Shown here piece after piece: positions 16,322-28,558 of a DNA stretch of 64,000 nucleotides. Within the stretch, counting starts at the first letter, position 1; every line of letters begins with the position of its first letter. Under the pieces are notes generated by a model, which was not told where the DNA came from, searched no databases, and saw only the letters and a program-made list of their open reading frames with translations. The stretch covers positions 213,256 to 277,255 of the forward strand of contig NZ_LMOM01000001.1 in NCBI RefSeq assembly GCF_001424185.1, given 5' to 3'. The stretch comes from Deinococcus sp. Leaf326. GTDB lineage: Bacteria > Deinococcota > Deinococci > Deinococcales > Deinococcaceae. The position numbers and the translations under genes were made by a program.

Positions 16322-17447
16322 CGACCGTGCGCCGGTAGGCCGCGAGGTACTGCGGCACGATCCGCGAGGGATGAAAGCGCGTCACGGCCGTCTCGCGGGC
16401 GGCGGCGCTCATACGGGTATACAGGTCGCGGTCACGCAGCACGCGCAGCGCGGCGTCGGCCATCGCGTCCACATCGCCCACGTCGGCCAGGAAGCCGTTC
16501 ACGCCGTCCTCGACGACCTCGGGAATGCCCCCGGCGCGCGAGGCGACCACCGGCATCTCACAGCTCATGGCCTCCAGCGCCGCGAGGCCGAAGGATTCGT
16601 TGCTGCTGGGCAGCAGGAACAGGTCGCTGATGCCCAGCACCGTCTGCACGTCGGGGAAGGACCCCAGGAACTGCGTGCGCCCGATCACGCCGAGTTCGCG
16701 CGCGAGGTCGAACGCACGGGCGCGCTCGGGGCCGTCGCCGATCATCAGCAGGCGGGCGGGCAATTCGCTCGCCACGCGCGCGAAAACCTGCACCACGTCC
16801 TCGACCCGCTTGACCGGCCGGAAGTTGCTGACATGCACGATCAGGGCTTCTTCCGGGTGGGCGAATCGGGCGCGCACGGCGGGGTCGGTGATGCGCACGA
16901 AGCGTCCCGAGTCCACGAAGTTGTGGATCACCTCGATCTCGCGCGAGGTGCCGAAGACCTCGCGGGTCTGCTCGGCCAGGAACTGCGAGACGGCCGTGAC
17001 ATGGTCGCTGCGCTCGATGGCGTGCCGGGTGGTCTGCCGGAAGGCGGGCTCGGCACCCACGAGCGTCACGTCGGTGCCGTGCAGCGTGGTGATGACCCGG
17101 CCGCGCCCGGTGATGGCCCGCGCGTGGTTGGCGGCCGTGGCGTGCGGAATGGCGTAGTGGGCGTGCGTGAGGTCCACCCCATATTCCTGAATCACCTCGG
17201 CGAGCGTGTTGGCGGCCGCGAGTTCGGGATAGGGCTGGTCGAAGAGGGCGTAGGCGAAGCTGCTGATCTGGTGAAAGTAGGGCCCCTGGAAACCCTGATG
17301 GCCCATGAGGCGAAAGGGCATGGCGGGACCGACGAAATGGACCTCGTGGCCAGCGCGCGCCACCTGGAGGCCCAGTTCGGTCGCGACCACCCCCGACCCG
17401 CCTGCGCCGGTATGGCACAGCACTGCAACAGTAGGACGTTCCTGCAT
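16293..17447 (-). CDS. bshA: N-acetyl-alpha-D-glucosaminyl L-malate synthase (bacillithiol synthesis)
   Basis: 384-residue family-4 glycosyltransferase making GlcNAc-malate, the first step to bacillithiol, the low-molecular-weight thiol of Firmicutes and Deinococcus. BshA-typical features are [16 protein letters not shown] at the N-terminus, [22 protein letters not shown], and the C-terminal [30 protein letters not shown] with the nucleotide-binding Glu pair. A TATACT box (17463-17458) ends ten bases before the ATG at 17447. Other bacillithiol genes are not adjacent. Confidence 0.92.
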   Translation of the reverse strand: MQERPTVAVLCHTGAGGSGVVATELGLQVARAGHEVHFVGPAMPFRLMGHQGFQGPYFHQISSFAYALFDQPYPELAAANTLAEVIQEYGVDLTHAHYAIPHATAANHARAITGRGRVITTLHGTDVTLVGAEPAFRQTTRHAIERSDHVTAVSQFLAEQTREVFGTSREIEVIHNFVDSGRFVRITDPAVRARFAHPEEALIVHVSNFRPVKRVEDVVQVFARVASELPARLLMIGDGPERARAFDLARELGVIGRTQFLGSFPDVQTVLGISDLFLLPSSNESFGLAALEAMSCEMPVVASRAGGIPEVVEDGVNGFLADVGDVDAMADAALRVLRDRDLYTRMSAAARETAVTRFHPSRIVPQYLAAYRRTVDGAGGAAGC

Positions 17448-17540
17448 ATCGCTGCGGAGTATAGGCCCGGTCCTGTCAGGGGCTCGTCCCCACGCTGTCC
17501 TCATCTGACACACGGCGCCGGCGCGCAGCATGGGCTCCTG

Positions 17541-18377
17541 ATGCGCGTCGTCGTCGTGACCGATTCCACCTGTGACCTCGGGACGTCGGCAGCGCGGCGG
17601 TTGAGGCTGGGCGTCGTGCCGCTGCGCTTGACGCGGGTGGGCGGCGGCCGGGTCTCGCCCGACGACCCCGAAGCCGTGTACGCCCACCAGCGCGCGGGCG
17701 GCCTGGTGACGACCGCTCCGCCGGACACGGCCACCTTTGCCGAGCGCTACGCCCGCGCGCTGCGAAGCTACGACGCTGTCCTCAGCGTGCACCTCAGCAG
17801 AGGGTTGTCGCAGACGGTGGCGCGGGCCCGCGAGGCGGCTGCCCCGTTCGGGGACCGGGTCCGGGTGGTGGACAGCGGCGTGGCCTCGGTCGCCCTCGCG
17901 GAGGCCGCCCTGCGCGCCCGCGCCGCGCTGGACGCCGGTGGCAGCCTAGACACCGCAGAGGCCGCCGTCGTCCAGACTGGCGCGCAGGGACTGACCCTGT
18001 TCACGGTGCCCAGTCTCAACCACCTGCGTCTGGGGGGCCGCCTGGGACGCCTGGCGCATCTCGTGGGGACCGTGCTCGACGTGCGCCCGGTGTTGGGCTT
18101 CGGAGACGGCCGCCTGCGGCCTCTGCGGCGCGTACGCACCGACCAGGCCCTCGCCGAGATGTTGCTGACCCTGGAAGACCGCTACGGCGCCGAGCCGCTG
18201 CACCTCACGGTCGCCCACGCCGGCGCCGACCCCGCCCGGCTGCTCGAGCTGCGCGCCGCCGCGCTGCGCAGTCGCCTGCGGGTGGTGGGCGGCCGCGCGC
18301 AGCTTATCGGCGGCGTGATCGGCGCGCACGTCGGCCCCGGCATGTACGCGCTGGGGGCCTGTCCCGCCGACCTCTAA
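17541..18377 (+). CDS. DegV-family fatty-acid-binding protein
   Basis: 278-residue DegV/FakB-like protein. These bind a fatty acid and present it to a kinase for phospholipid synthesis. It starts with [11 protein letters not shown], where the DST motif holds the ligand, and shows [25 protein letters not shown] and [18 protein letters not shown]. Length is typical. It is divergent from bshA with 93 bp between. No kinase (FakA) is adjacent. Confidence 0.88.
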   Translation: MRVVVVTDSTCDLGTSAARRLRLGVVPLRLTRVGGGRVSPDDPEAVYAHQRAGGLVTTAPPDTATFAERYARALRSYDAVLSVHLSRGLSQTVARAREAAAPFGDRVRVVDSGVASVALAEAALRARAALDAGGSLDTAEAAVVQTGAQGLTLFTVPSLNHLRLGGRLGRLAHLVGTVLDVRPVLGFGDGRLRPLRRVRTDQALAEMLLTLEDRYGAEPLHLTVAHAGADPARLLELRAAALRSRLRVVGGRAQLIGGVIGAHVGPGMYALGACPADL

Positions 18378-18397
18378 AGTAGTCCTCGCCCGTCCAC

Positions 18398-19614
<1,217 letters not shown>

Positions 19615-19618
<4 letters not shown>

Positions 19619-20652
19619 CCTAGTTCGGCGCCCCAGCCGGCACCCAGGGGCCGCGCGAGCTGCCCGGCCGTCCACTCCAGGCCGCGGTACGGGTCGTCCG
19701 CCAGCAGCAGCGCCCCGTCGAGGTCGGCCCAGTCGCACAGCCCCGCGAGGTGGGCGGCGGCGGCGATGCCCAGCGAACTCTCGATCATGCAGCCCATCAG
19801 CACCCCCAGGCCGTGTGCCCGCGCCAGCCGCAGGGCTTCCAGCGCCCGCAGCGGCCCCCCCAGCTTGGCGAGCTTGAGGTTCACCCCGTCGAAGGCCCCC
19901 GCCAGCGCCATGATGTCGGAGACGTGGTGCAGGCTCTCGTCGGCCACGATGGGCACCGCCGAGACGCCGCGCAGCGCCGCGTGTCCCTCCAGGTCGCCGG
20001 CTGCGAGCGGCTGCTCGACGAATTCCACCCCCGCCGCCTCCAGCACGCCCAGCATCCGGCGCGCCTGTGGGCGGCTCCACGCGGCGTTGGCGTCCACCCG
20101 CAGCGCCGCGACGGGCGCCTCCTCGCGCAGCGCCGCGACGATCTGTTCGTCCTGCGCCGTGCCCAGCTTCACCTTGAGGACGCCGTGCCCGCGCGCGGCC
20201 GCCTCGCGCGCCTGCCGGCGCATCTCTGGCAACTCGGCGATGGACACCGTGTAGCTGCTCTCGGGCAGCGCCGTGGGCGAGAGGCCCAGCAGGCGCCATA
20301 CCGGCAGCCCCACGCGGCGCGCGCACCAGTCCAGCGCCGCCATCTCCAGCGCGCACTTCACGCTCGGGTGGCCCTGCGGCATCCGGGCGTCGAGCCGCGC
20401 GCGCAGTCCGTCCCAGTCCCAGGGGTCTTCCAGCGCGCCGGCGAGCAGCGGCAGCACCGCCTGCACTGTCGCGCCCGTCTCGCCGTAGAAGGCGTTCGGC
20501 GCCGACTCGCCCTGGCCGCGCACGCCGCCCGAGTCCAGCGTGACGAAGGTGCGCGGGTAGACGCTCTGGGTCCAGCGCGCGATCCCGAAGGGCTGCGCGG
20601 TATGAAGCTCGCGCGTCTCCCAGGTCAGCTCCCCGGTTACGGCACGGGTCAC
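19615..20652 (-). CDS. dipeptide epimerase (enolase superfamily, L-Ala-D/L-Glu epimerase-like)
   Basis: 345-residue muconate-lactonizing subgroup enolase-superfamily enzyme. It shows the Lys-x-Lys base in VLKVKLGT, metal ligands in RVDANAAWS, FVEQPL and VADESL, and the opposing Lys in NLKLAKLGG. The family epimerises L-Ala-D-Glu from murein peptides to L-Ala-L-Glu. The GTG at 20652 overlaps the NlpC/P60 stop (GTGA) and is chosen for that reason; an upstream in-frame start at 20679 would overlap by 31 bases. The gene context of endopeptidase and dipeptidase strongly supports the murein-peptide role. Confidence 0.9.
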
Positions 20653-21536
20653 GCCGGCCACCGCCCGAAGCCCGTGCAACTCGCCCTCAGCCTCTCCCCG
20701 TACTCGCCCTCACCCAGCGTCTCGACCGTCACGCGCATGTGGGTGGCGTTGGCATGGACCATCCGCCGCCCGTCCAGCATGACCCCCACGTGGCCGGGAA
20801 AAAAGGCGAGGTCGCCGCGTTCCGGCGCCGACACGGTCACGAGCGCCGCCTGCTGCTGGTCGGCGTCGCGCGGCAGGGTCCAGCCACAGGCTGCGTAGGC
20901 CAGCCCGCTCAGCCCCGAGCAGTCGAGCCCCCACGCGCTGCGTCCGCCCCACACGTAGGGCGTCTCCAGGAACCGCAGCGCGAACTCGGCTGGATCGGCG
21001 GCGACGAGCGGCGCGAGGACGACCTCCTGAACCCAGGCCGCCTCTCCGTCCGCCAGCCGCACCGGCACCCAGCGGCGGCGCTCCTCGGTCACGACCTCGC
21101 CCTCCGCGCGCCATACCCGCGCGCCCAGGCACAGCTCGGCCACGACCGCGCGGCTCACCCCCGGTCCCGCGAAGGCGTGGGCCCGCAGCGCCGTGACCTC
21201 CAGAGCGTCTCCCTCCGGCACCTGTCCGAGCAAGGTGCCCTCCGGCACCCAACCCAGGTACCCGTCGCGGCGGGTCCGCACCCGGACCCAGCCGGCTCCG
21301 TCCCCATCCGTCTCCGGCCACAGGCGTTCGAGCGCCTCGCCGGGTAGGCCTTCGGTGACCTGCGGGCTGCCGGCGTCCGGCCGGGCGCGCAGGCTCAGGC
21401 GGGCCCGGCCCGCCCAGACGGCCTGCGGCGTGACGAAGGTCCAGTCGCCGTCGCCCACCCGGCCCCGCAGCGCCTCCTCCGCCCGCCGCTGCGCCGGATC
21501 GGCCGCGTACTGGCGCGTATCGAAACTGTTGTCCAC
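20649..21536 (-). CDS. NlpC/P60 peptidase with SH3-like domains (YkfC-like)
   Basis: 295-residue cysteine peptidase. Two SH3b-like segments come first (about residues 30-190, with LSLRARPDAG, GYLGWVPEG and RRWVPVRLADGEAAWVQ). The NlpC/P60 domain follows with Cys in LDCSGLSGLAY, His in FFPGHVGVML and the third residue in MVHANATH. This layout matches gamma-D-glutamyl-L-diamino acid endopeptidases such as B. subtilis YkfC, which act in the cytoplasm on murein peptides. No signal peptide is present, which agrees. GTG start at 21536; TAGAGT (21549-21544) ends seven bases before it. Confidence 0.9.
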   Translation of the reverse strand: MDNSFDTRQYAADPAQRRAEEALRGRVGDGDWTFVTPQAVWAGRARLSLRARPDAGSPQVTEGLPGEALERLWPETDGDGAGWVRVRTRRDGYLGWVPEGTLLGQVPEGDALEVTALRAHAFAGPGVSRAVVAELCLGARVWRAEGEVVTEERRRWVPVRLADGEAAWVQEVVLAPLVAADPAEFALRFLETPYVWGGRSAWGLDCSGLSGLAYAACGWTLPRDADQQQAALVTVSAPERGDLAFFPGHVGVMLDGRRMVHANATHMRVTVETLGEGEYGERLRASCTGFGRWPA

Positions 21537-21579
21537 GGCGCCCACTCTAGAGCAGTTCCCTCCACCCCCGCCTCCGGTC

Positions 21580-22605
21580 TCAGCCCAGCGCTCCCAGCAG
21601 CCAGCGGGCCCAGTTGCCTCCCGCCACTCCCGCACGGACCTCGGCGGGCAGCAGGTCCAGCAGCCCCGGCACGTCGGCGTAGCGCTCCACCCCCAGCGGC
21701 GTCTTCTCGGCCCCGAAGCCCCCGTCGAGGTCGGTGCCCAGGCCCACGTGCTCCCAGCCGACGAGCTCCGCGTAGTGCCGCGCGTGCTCCAGGACGGCTT
21801 CCGGCGGCACGCGCACGCGGTCGCCCACACCGGCGCGCAGGAACCGGCTGAGCAGCACCAAGCCGATGACGCCGCCCGAGTCGGCCACCGCGCGGGCCAT
21901 CTCGTCGGTGAGGTGACGGTTGCCCGGCACGAGCGAGCGGCTGTTGGCGTGGGTGGCGATCAGGGCGGGCGGCGCCTCCATGACCCCCGCGAAGGCCGCA
22001 TCGTCGAGATGCGAGAGGTCGAGCGTCACGCCCAGCTCACGCATCGCCGTGACGAGCTCGCGCCCGGCCCCGGTCAGCGGCCCCGGCGCGTCGGTGCCTC
22101 CCGCGTAGCGCGTCGCGCCCCACGCTGGCCCGATCACCCGGACCCCGGCCTCCACCCAGAATGGCAGGTCGGCCGCGTCTCTGACCGGGTCGGCGCCCTC
22201 CATCAGCAGCACGAGCCCCAGCGGCCCGTCCGGCGTAGCAAGCACCTCCCGCGCCTCGTTTGCGCGGGTCAGGAGCCGCACGTGACCCGCGTCCTCCCAG
22301 CGGTGGTACTGCTCGAGCTGCGCCAGCGCCTGCTTCCGCGCGCCCGCGTGGTCACGGTACCCTCCGGTCTCCCCAGGACCGGCCGGCATGGCGAACAGCG
22401 TCGCGAAGGCGGCGCGCACGCCTGCGGCGCGCAGTTCGGGAAAGCTGACGGTGGCGAGCTGCCCGGTCACGGGATCGGCCGCGCGCAGTTCGGGCAGGGG
22501 AAGGGTCAGGTCGCGCCCGAGTGAGGCGTTGTACGCGAGGTCGAGGTGGGCGTCGAAGATGGGGGAGGCGAACGGGTCGGCGGGCTGGTCACTCCCCCGG
22601 CTCAT
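21580..22605 (-). CDS. membrane dipeptidase-family (M19) dipeptidase
   Basis: 341-residue zinc dipeptidase of family M19. The first zinc pair is His-Leu-Asp in PIFDAHLDLAYN, the bridging Glu is in LVLLMEGADP, and His residues occur in LDLSHLDD and IATHANSRSL. A C-terminal GLGTDLDGGF completes the site. No leader peptide, so cytosolic. It overlaps the upstream HAD gene by four bases (ATGA). In the neighbouring pathway it could cleave L-Ala-L-Glu made by the epimerase. Confidence 0.92.
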   Translation of the reverse strand: MSRGSDQPADPFASPIFDAHLDLAYNASLGRDLTLPLPELRAADPVTGQLATVSFPELRAAGVRAAFATLFAMPAGPGETGGYRDHAGARKQALAQLEQYHRWEDAGHVRLLTRANEAREVLATPDGPLGLVLLMEGADPVRDAADLPFWVEAGVRVIGPAWGATRYAGGTDAPGPLTGAGRELVTAMRELGVTLDLSHLDDAAFAGVMEAPPALIATHANSRSLVPGNRHLTDEMARAVADSGGVIGLVLLSRFLRAGVGDRVRVPPEAVLEHARHYAELVGWEHVGLGTDLDGGFGAEKTPLGVERYADVPGLLDLLPAEVRAGVAGGNWARWLLGALG

Positions 22606-23279
22606 ACGGCCGCCAGCGGCAGCACCGCGTGCAGGTCGCTCAACGCGCCGGGTGTCCGGCCCTGCAGGTCGATCAGCTCGGCCCTCATGCCGACCGCCCG
22701 CGCGCCCTCGACGTTCTCCGCCTTGTCGTCGATGAACAGCACCTCGCCGGGCGCGACGTCCAGAGCGTCGGCTGCCAACAGGAAGGCCTGGGCCTCAGGT
22801 TTGTGGACCCCCAGCGTGCAGGTCGCCAGCGCCACGTCCACGAGGTCGTCCAGCCCCACGGCGCTCAGCGTGCGCCCGATGCTCGGCAGGGTGTTGCTCA
22901 GCACCCCGATCTTCAGTCCACGCCCGCGCAGCTCGGCCAGGACGTCCCGCGCGCCGTCCACCGGCTTCATGTAGCGCTCGTAGGGAAAGGCCGCCATCAG
23001 GTCCGTAGCGGCTGAGGCAGGCAGACCCAGGCGTCCGACGAGTTCCTGTCCGTAGTCGTCCCAGAACCGGGTCTCGTCCTCGGTGCTGCGCAGATGCCAC
23101 CAGCCGAACGCCCGTTCCTCCCACTGCGTACGTAGGGCCTGGCCCACTGTTGCCGGGTCGAGACCGAAGCGACCCCCCGCCCACATTGCCGCCTCGCGGT
23201 ACACCGATGGGTCGGTCCAGGTCAGGGTATCGTCGCGGTCGAACAGCACAGCGCGCAGGGGGGATGGCGTTTCAGGCAT
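22602..23279 (-). CDS. HAD-family hydrolase
   Basis: 225-residue haloacid-dehalogenase-type phosphatase. Motif I is FDRDDTLTW (Asp at about 14 and 16), motif II is GVLSNTLP, the motif III Lys is in GVHKPEAQAF, and motif IV is LFIDDKAENVEGA. Substrate unknown; it may be a phosphoglycolate-phosphatase-like or house-cleaning enzyme. A TAGACT box (23292-23287) ends seven bases before the ATG. It heads the minus-strand run and lies 53 bp from the 33-bp element at 23333. Confidence 0.88.
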   Translation of the reverse strand: MPETPSPLRAVLFDRDDTLTWTDPSVYREAAMWAGGRFGLDPATVGQALRTQWEERAFGWWHLRSTEDETRFWDDYGQELVGRLGLPASAATDLMAAFPYERYMKPVDGARDVLAELRGRGLKIGVLSNTLPSIGRTLSAVGLDDLVDVALATCTLGVHKPEAQAFLLAADALDVAPGEVLFIDDKAENVEGARAVGMRAELIDLQGRTPGALSDLHAVLPLAAV

Positions 23280-23332
23280 GGAGTGCAGTCTAGCTAGAGC
23301 GAGCGAGAAGAGGGAAATAAGGAAGCCAAAAA

Positions 23333-23365
23333 TTCACAATCTAGATTAATCGTGAATCTATTCAC
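23333..23365 (-). repeat. 33-bp three-half-site element, site 2
   Basis: TTCAC-N14-GTGAA-N4-TTCAC on the plus strand, between the divergent HAD and hydrolase genes. AT-rich flanks extend on both sides. Nearly identical to site 1. Confidence 0.75.
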
Positions 23366-23435
23366 TTGATGCTATTTTTAGTTCTTTCTTGAGGCCATCA
23401 ACTCCCGAGAACCCCCCGACACTATGCTGCGGCGC

Positions 23436-24187
23436 GTGCGGTCTGAGGAATTCCGATATGGCGGGGCCACCCTGCGCTACGAAGTCTCCGGCAGGGGAGA
23501 GCCGGTGGTCCTGGTTCACGGTCTGAGCGGCTCGGCGCAGTGGTGGCGGCGCAACGTGCCTGCCCTGGCGGCCGAGTACCGGGTCTACGCCCTGGACCTG
23601 GCAGGGTACGGCCACGCCCGCAGGCAGCGCACGCTCGGCGTACAGGAAAATGCCGAGCTCATCGCGCGCTGGATGGAAGCGCTCGATCTGCGCGGCGCGG
23701 CCCTGATCGGCCACAGCATGGGCGGCCAGATCGCCGTGCGGGTCGCCGCTCTCAACAGCGGCCGGGTGGACGCCCTGGTGCTGGCCTGCGCCAGTGGTCT
23801 CCTGGCGGGCAACCCCGTCAGGGTGGCGCTGCAACTCCCGCGCGCCACCCTGACGGGCCGGCCCACCTTCCTGCCGCGTATTCTGGCGGACTCGGTGCGG
23901 GCCGGGCTGCCCAACCTGTGGCGCAGTGCCGTGAGCCTGCTCGGAGACAGCGTGGCCGACCTTCTCCCCGCCCTCGACATCCGCACGCTGGTGATCTGGG
24001 GCCGGCGCGACGCCCTGGTGCCGGTGGCCCTCGGGCGCCAGCTCGCGGCCGCCATTCCGGGCGCCGAGTACCGCGAGATCGCCCGCGCCGGACACGTGGT
24101 CATGGTGGACGCGCCGCGCGAATTCAACGCGGCGGTGCTGGACTTCCTGCGGCGCCCCGGGGCCGGCGTGGCCCCGGAGAACCGCTC

Positions 24188-24191
<4 letters not shown>
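23436..24191 (+). CDS. alpha/beta hydrolase
   Basis: 251-residue alpha/beta hydrolase with the oxyanion segment VVLVHGLSGS, nucleophile elbow GHSMGG, acid in IWGRRDALVP and His in RAGHVVMV. Substrate unknown. A TATGCT box (23423-23428) ends seven bases before GTG 23436, so this start is preferred to the ATG at 23424, which lies inside the box. The next gene, another alpha/beta hydrolase, overlaps it by four bases. Confidence 0.88.
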
Positions 24192-25006
<815 letters not shown>

Positions 25007-25065
25007 AACTCGTGGTTATATAGCAATAAAGTTGCCAAAAAAGACTAGGGTGATAGACTCGCCTC

Positions 25066-26238
25066 ATGTTCGAGGACACTCACGACCACCATGTGCTGCT
25101 CACGCCCGGCCCGACCCCGATCCACCCCCGGGCCATGCGGGCCCTGATGCGCGGCATGCTGGGGCACATGGATCCGGAGGTCTTCGCGCTCAACCGCGAG
25201 ATCCAGCAGGATCTACGCGTGATGTACGGCACTGAGCCCGAGGCCTTCACGGCGCTGCTGGCCGGGACCGGCAGCCTGGGCATGGAGGCGGGCTTCGCCA
25301 ACCTCGTCGAGGCGGGGGACGAGGTTCTCGTGTGCGCCAACGGCTCATTCGGGCGCCGCATGGCCGAGATGGCCGCACGCTACGGCGCCCACGTGCGCCT
25401 GGTCACGGCGCCGCTGGGCGAGGCGATCGACCCGGCCGACGTGGCCGCCCACCTGGACGGCGTCAAGATGGTCGCGGTCGTGCACGGCGAGACGAGTACC
25501 GGCGTCTTGAACCCCGTGCCCGAAATCGCCGCACTCGTGCGCGGCAGCGGCGCCCTGCTCACGGTGGACGCCGTCACGACCGCCGGCATGGAGCCCTTTC
25601 ACATGCAGGACTGGGGGGTGGACTACGCCTACACCGGCGCCCAGAAGTGTCTCTCGGCCCCCCCCGGCCTGGCGCCCATCGCGGTGAGCGCGCGCGCCTT
25701 CGCCCGCTTCGCCGCCCGGCGCACGCCCACGCCGCTGTGGTACTGCGACCTCGAAGGCCTGCGCGACTACTGGGTCGACCACACCTACCACCACACCGTG
25801 CCGGTCAACCTGCACTACGCCCTGCACGCCGCGCTGCGGGCCGCGCTGGACGAGGGCCTGGAGCGCCGCCAGCGCCGCGTCCGCCTGATGGGGCAGGTCA
25901 TCGAGCGCACCCTGGCACCGCTGGGCTTCTCGCCCTACGTGCGCCGCCCCGAGGACCGGCTGCCCACCGTACTGGCCCTGCGGCTGCCCGAGGGCTTCGA
26001 CGACGCGGGCGTGCGCAAGGCCCTGCGCGCCCGCGAGATCAGCGTGACCGGTGGCCTCGGCCCCACGGCCGGCGTCATCTGGCGCCTGGGTCTGATGGGC
26101 GAGTCGGCCCGCCCTGCGCCCTACCGCGCCCTGATGGTGGCGCTTGAGGACCTGCTCGGCGAGCCGGGCCTGGTGCGCCGCTACGAAGAAGCTCTCGAGG
26201 CCCTGATGTCTGAGGAGCTGCGGCCGGCCCTGGCGTGA
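25066..26238 (+). CDS. class-V aminotransferase (alanine-glyoxylate/serine-pyruvate type)
   Basis: 390-residue PLP enzyme. It starts [14 protein letters not shown], the usual N-terminus of this group. The [10 protein letters not shown] phosphate loop, [19 protein letters not shown] and the PLP lysine in [13 protein letters not shown] are all present. Likely alanine-glyoxylate or serine-glyoxylate transamination. TAGACT (25054-25059) ends six bases before the ATG. It ends in a strong hairpin facing the phosphoesterase gene. Confidence 0.92.
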   Translation: MFEDTHDHHVLLTPGPTPIHPRAMRALMRGMLGHMDPEVFALNREIQQDLRVMYGTEPEAFTALLAGTGSLGMEAGFANLVEAGDEVLVCANGSFGRRMAEMAARYGAHVRLVTAPLGEAIDPADVAAHLDGVKMVAVVHGETSTGVLNPVPEIAALVRGSGALLTVDAVTTAGMEPFHMQDWGVDYAYTGAQKCLSAPPGLAPIAVSARAFARFAARRTPTPLWYCDLEGLRDYWVDHTYHHTVPVNLHYALHAALRAALDEGLERRQRRVRLMGQVIERTLAPLGFSPYVRRPEDRLPTVLALRLPEGFDDAGVRKALRAREISVTGGLGPTAGVIWRLGLMGESARPAPYRALMVALEDLLGEPGLVRRYEEALEALMSEELRPALA

Positions 26239-26244
26239 CCGCCC

Positions 26245-26292
26245 CAGCAGGGCCGGCGGCGAAGGGTCATCCCACGCCGCCGCCCTGCTGTG
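26245..26292. terminator. bidirectional hairpin between aminotransferase and phosphoesterase genes
   Basis: CAGCAGGGC-GGCGGCG pairs with CGCCGCCGCCCTGCTG around a 15-base loop, lying between two convergent gene ends. Confidence 0.65.
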
Positions 26293-26296
26293 CCTG

Positions 26297-27001
26297 TTAT
26301 TCCATCTTGCCGCTGCGGATCACGTCGGCGATGACCGGGGGCAGGTTCCAGGCCATGATGTCGAAGGCGCTCGACGAGTAGTCGTAGGGCACCTTGTGCA
26401 GCGAGACCTTGGGCCGTCTGCCTTGGCAATCCACGATGGCCACGTCGGCACCGGGTTCGTGGTTCAGGCTCAGGCCGACGCTGCCGGGATCGACGAAGAT
26501 CGTGTCTCCCACCGTCCGGGTGAAAGGAACGTGGGTTCCGCCCACCACGAGGACGCGCGCGCCCATGCTGTCGGCGAGTTCCTCGAGTTCGGCCTCGGGG
26601 GCCATCAGGTCCACCCGGCCTTCGGGGTCATGGGGGCTGCCGTGGAAGTAGCGCACGCGCCCCACCGGGGTCATCAGGCGCCCACCGGTGGGTAGGCGGC
26701 GCAGGTACTCGAGCTGCTCGGGCAGAAGCGTGCCCTGGGTCCACTGGAGCACCTGATCGGCAATGCCCTTGCGCCCGGCGCGCTCACCGAAACTCAGCGC
26801 CACCCGCAGGTCGCTGCTGCCCAGGCCGACCTTCCAGTCCTCACGGCGAACGAAGTCGATGACCGGCCCTGGAGACGCGCCGTAGCCCACCAGATCTCCG
26901 ACCACCACGACCTGACTCACGATCTGCTCGGCGAGAAAGCGCCGAACCGAGGTCAGGGCATGGATGTTGCCGTGTAAGTCACTGATGAAGGCGATCCTCA
27001 A
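26297..27001 (-). CDS. metallophosphoesterase-fold protein with altered GNHD motif
   Basis: 234-residue protein of the calcineurin-like phosphoesterase fold, YfcE/MJ0936-like. Asp8 and His10 (SDLHGN), Asp36 (VVGDLVGYG), His120 (FHGSPHD) and His157 (GGTHVPF) are in place. The usual GN(H/D)(D/E) motif reads GSSD at residues 61-64, so the Asn metal ligand and the catalytic His are absent. It may be inactive or regulatory. The start is TTG at 27001; TACCAT (27016-27011) ends nine bases before it. Divergent from lnt. Confidence 0.82.
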   Translation of the reverse strand: MRIAFISDLHGNIHALTSVRRFLAEQIVSQVVVVGDLVGYGASPGPVIDFVRREDWKVGLGSSDLRVALSFGERAGRKGIADQVLQWTQGTLLPEQLEYLRRLPTGGRLMTPVGRVRYFHGSPHDPEGRVDLMAPEAELEELADSMGARVLVVGGTHVPFTRTVGDTIFVDPGSVGLSLNHEPGADVAIVDCQGRRPKVSLHKVPYDYSSSAFDIMAWNLPPVIADVIRSGKME

Positions 27002-27085
27002 AGTGCCCTCATGGTATGCCAAAGCGGACGCCGACGCATCCCACCTGCGCGGGGGCAGTGGGGGAGGCCCGCTATGATCGCGGAC

Positions 27086-28558
27086 GTGCCCCGCGTTTCT
27101 CCCGCCCTGCTCGCCGCCCTGTGCGGCGTCCTGCTGGCCCTGACCCTGCCGCCGCTGCCCACCGGTGTCCTCGCCCCGCTGCCCCTGGCGGCCCTGCTGT
27201 GGCTGGTGGCGAGCGCGCCCACGGCCCGCGCAGGCGCGGCGCGGATGCTGGCCGGCGTGACCGCCCTGAGTGCCGTCCACCTGTGGTGGCTGGTGCCGTT
27301 TCTGGTGCGCATCTTCGAATTGCCGCCGCTGGGCGCATTGGCCGGGTTACTCTACGTGCTGGAGGGCGGATTCTTTGCGGTGATGGCCTACCTCGCCTAC
27401 CGCGTTACGCCCACTCCGGCCGGGCGGGTCTGGGCACTGGCCGGGGGCTGGGTGCTGCTCGAATGGCTGCGGACTCTGGGGCCGCTGGCTTTTCCCTGGC
27501 CTACCCTAGGGTCGGTTCTGCTGTCCACGCCGCTCATCCAGGTGGCGGACCTGGGCGGCGTCCTGCTGTGCAGCCTGGTGATCACGGGGGCGGCAGCGGC
27601 GCTCGTCCAGGCGGCTCAGGGCCGGCGTGTGCCGTTGCTGGTCATGGCTGTGGTGTGGCTCGCCGCACTGGGCTACGGCCTGACGCGTACCCCCGGCGAG
27701 GGCCCGACCCAGCCCATGCTCGTCATGCGCTCGGACTTCGACGCCTTTGGGCGGGCGGCCGGTAGCCTGGGCCCGGAACAACAGTTTGCGCCACTCCTTC
27801 AGGCCACCACAGCCGCCCGGCAGCCCGGCGAGGTGGTCGTGTGGAGCGAGACGGCGACCTCGGCGTTTCCCGGTCAGCCGCAGATTCCGGCTTTTCCGGG
27901 GCCGGGGATCACGGGGCTCGGCACCAGGGCGTCGGGCGACGAGCCGGCACGCAACTCAGTGGTCAGTGTGGACGCGGCCGGTATGATCCTGAGCCGCAGC
28001 GAGAAGGCCCGCCTGGTGCCGTTCGGGGAGTATTTCCCCCTGTATTCGGGCCCGCTGCGTCCGGTCTACTCCGCGATCGAAAACACCCTGGGATTTCGGC
28101 TGCCGGCCATCCCGCCTGCACAGAGCATTCGCCCGCTGTCTCTTCACGGCATTCTCTACGGCACCTATGTCTGCTACGACAGTGTGTTTTCCTGGGTGGC
28201 GCGCGACCTCGTGCGGCAGGGCGCCCAGGTGCTCGTCAACCCCAGCAACGACGGCTGGTACAGCGGCTGGGGCGTAGCCCAGCACTTCTGGATGGGCCGC
28301 GTGCGCGCCATCGAGACGCGGCGGTGGCTCGTCCGCAGCGTGAACGACGGCGTGGCCGGTGCGGTAGATGATCTGGGCCGGCCCGTGGAGACCGTCTCGG
28401 CAGGGGAGGGCCTCCAGACCCTGCACGTGCGGCCCCGGCTGCTGAGTGGGCAGACCCTCTTCGTACAGTTCGGGCATGTTCCAGCGCTGCTCATCGCGGT
28501 GTTGCTGGTCGGGCTGGGGTGGAAGATAGGGCGACGCGCCGGGAGCCCAGTCACCTGA
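27086..28558 (+). CDS. lnt: apolipoprotein N-acyltransferase
   Basis: Membrane enzyme of about 490 residues that adds the third acyl chain to lipoproteins. The first 200 residues hold five or six membrane helices, followed by the nitrilase-type domain. Catalytic Glu is in VWSETATS, Lys in [14 protein letters not shown] and Cys in YVCYDSVF; the usual CYE is CYD here. It ends with another membrane helix ([13 protein letters not shown]). TATGAT (27073-27078) ends seven bases before GTG 27086, so that start is preferred to the ATG at 27074. The 3' end overlaps the convergent recombinase by 8 bp. Confidence 0.93.
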   Translation: MPRVSPALLAALCGVLLALTLPPLPTGVLAPLPLAALLWLVASAPTARAGAARMLAGVTALSAVHLWWLVPFLVRIFELPPLGALAGLLYVLEGGFFAVMAYLAYRVTPTPAGRVWALAGGWVLLEWLRTLGPLAFPWPTLGSVLLSTPLIQVADLGGVLLCSLVITGAAAALVQAAQGRRVPLLVMAVVWLAALGYGLTRTPGEGPTQPMLVMRSDFDAFGRAAGSLGPEQQFAPLLQATTAARQPGEVVVWSETATSAFPGQPQIPAFPGPGITGLGTRASGDEPARNSVVSVDAAGMILSRSEKARLVPFGEYFPLYSGPLRPVYSAIENTLGFRLPAIPPAQSIRPLSLHGILYGTYVCYDSVFSWVARDLVRQGAQVLVNPSNDGWYSGWGVAQHFWMGRVRAIETRRWLVRSVNDGVAGAVDDLGRPVETVSAGEGLQTLHVRPRLLSGQTLFVQFGHVPALLIAVLLVGLGWKIGRRAGSPVT

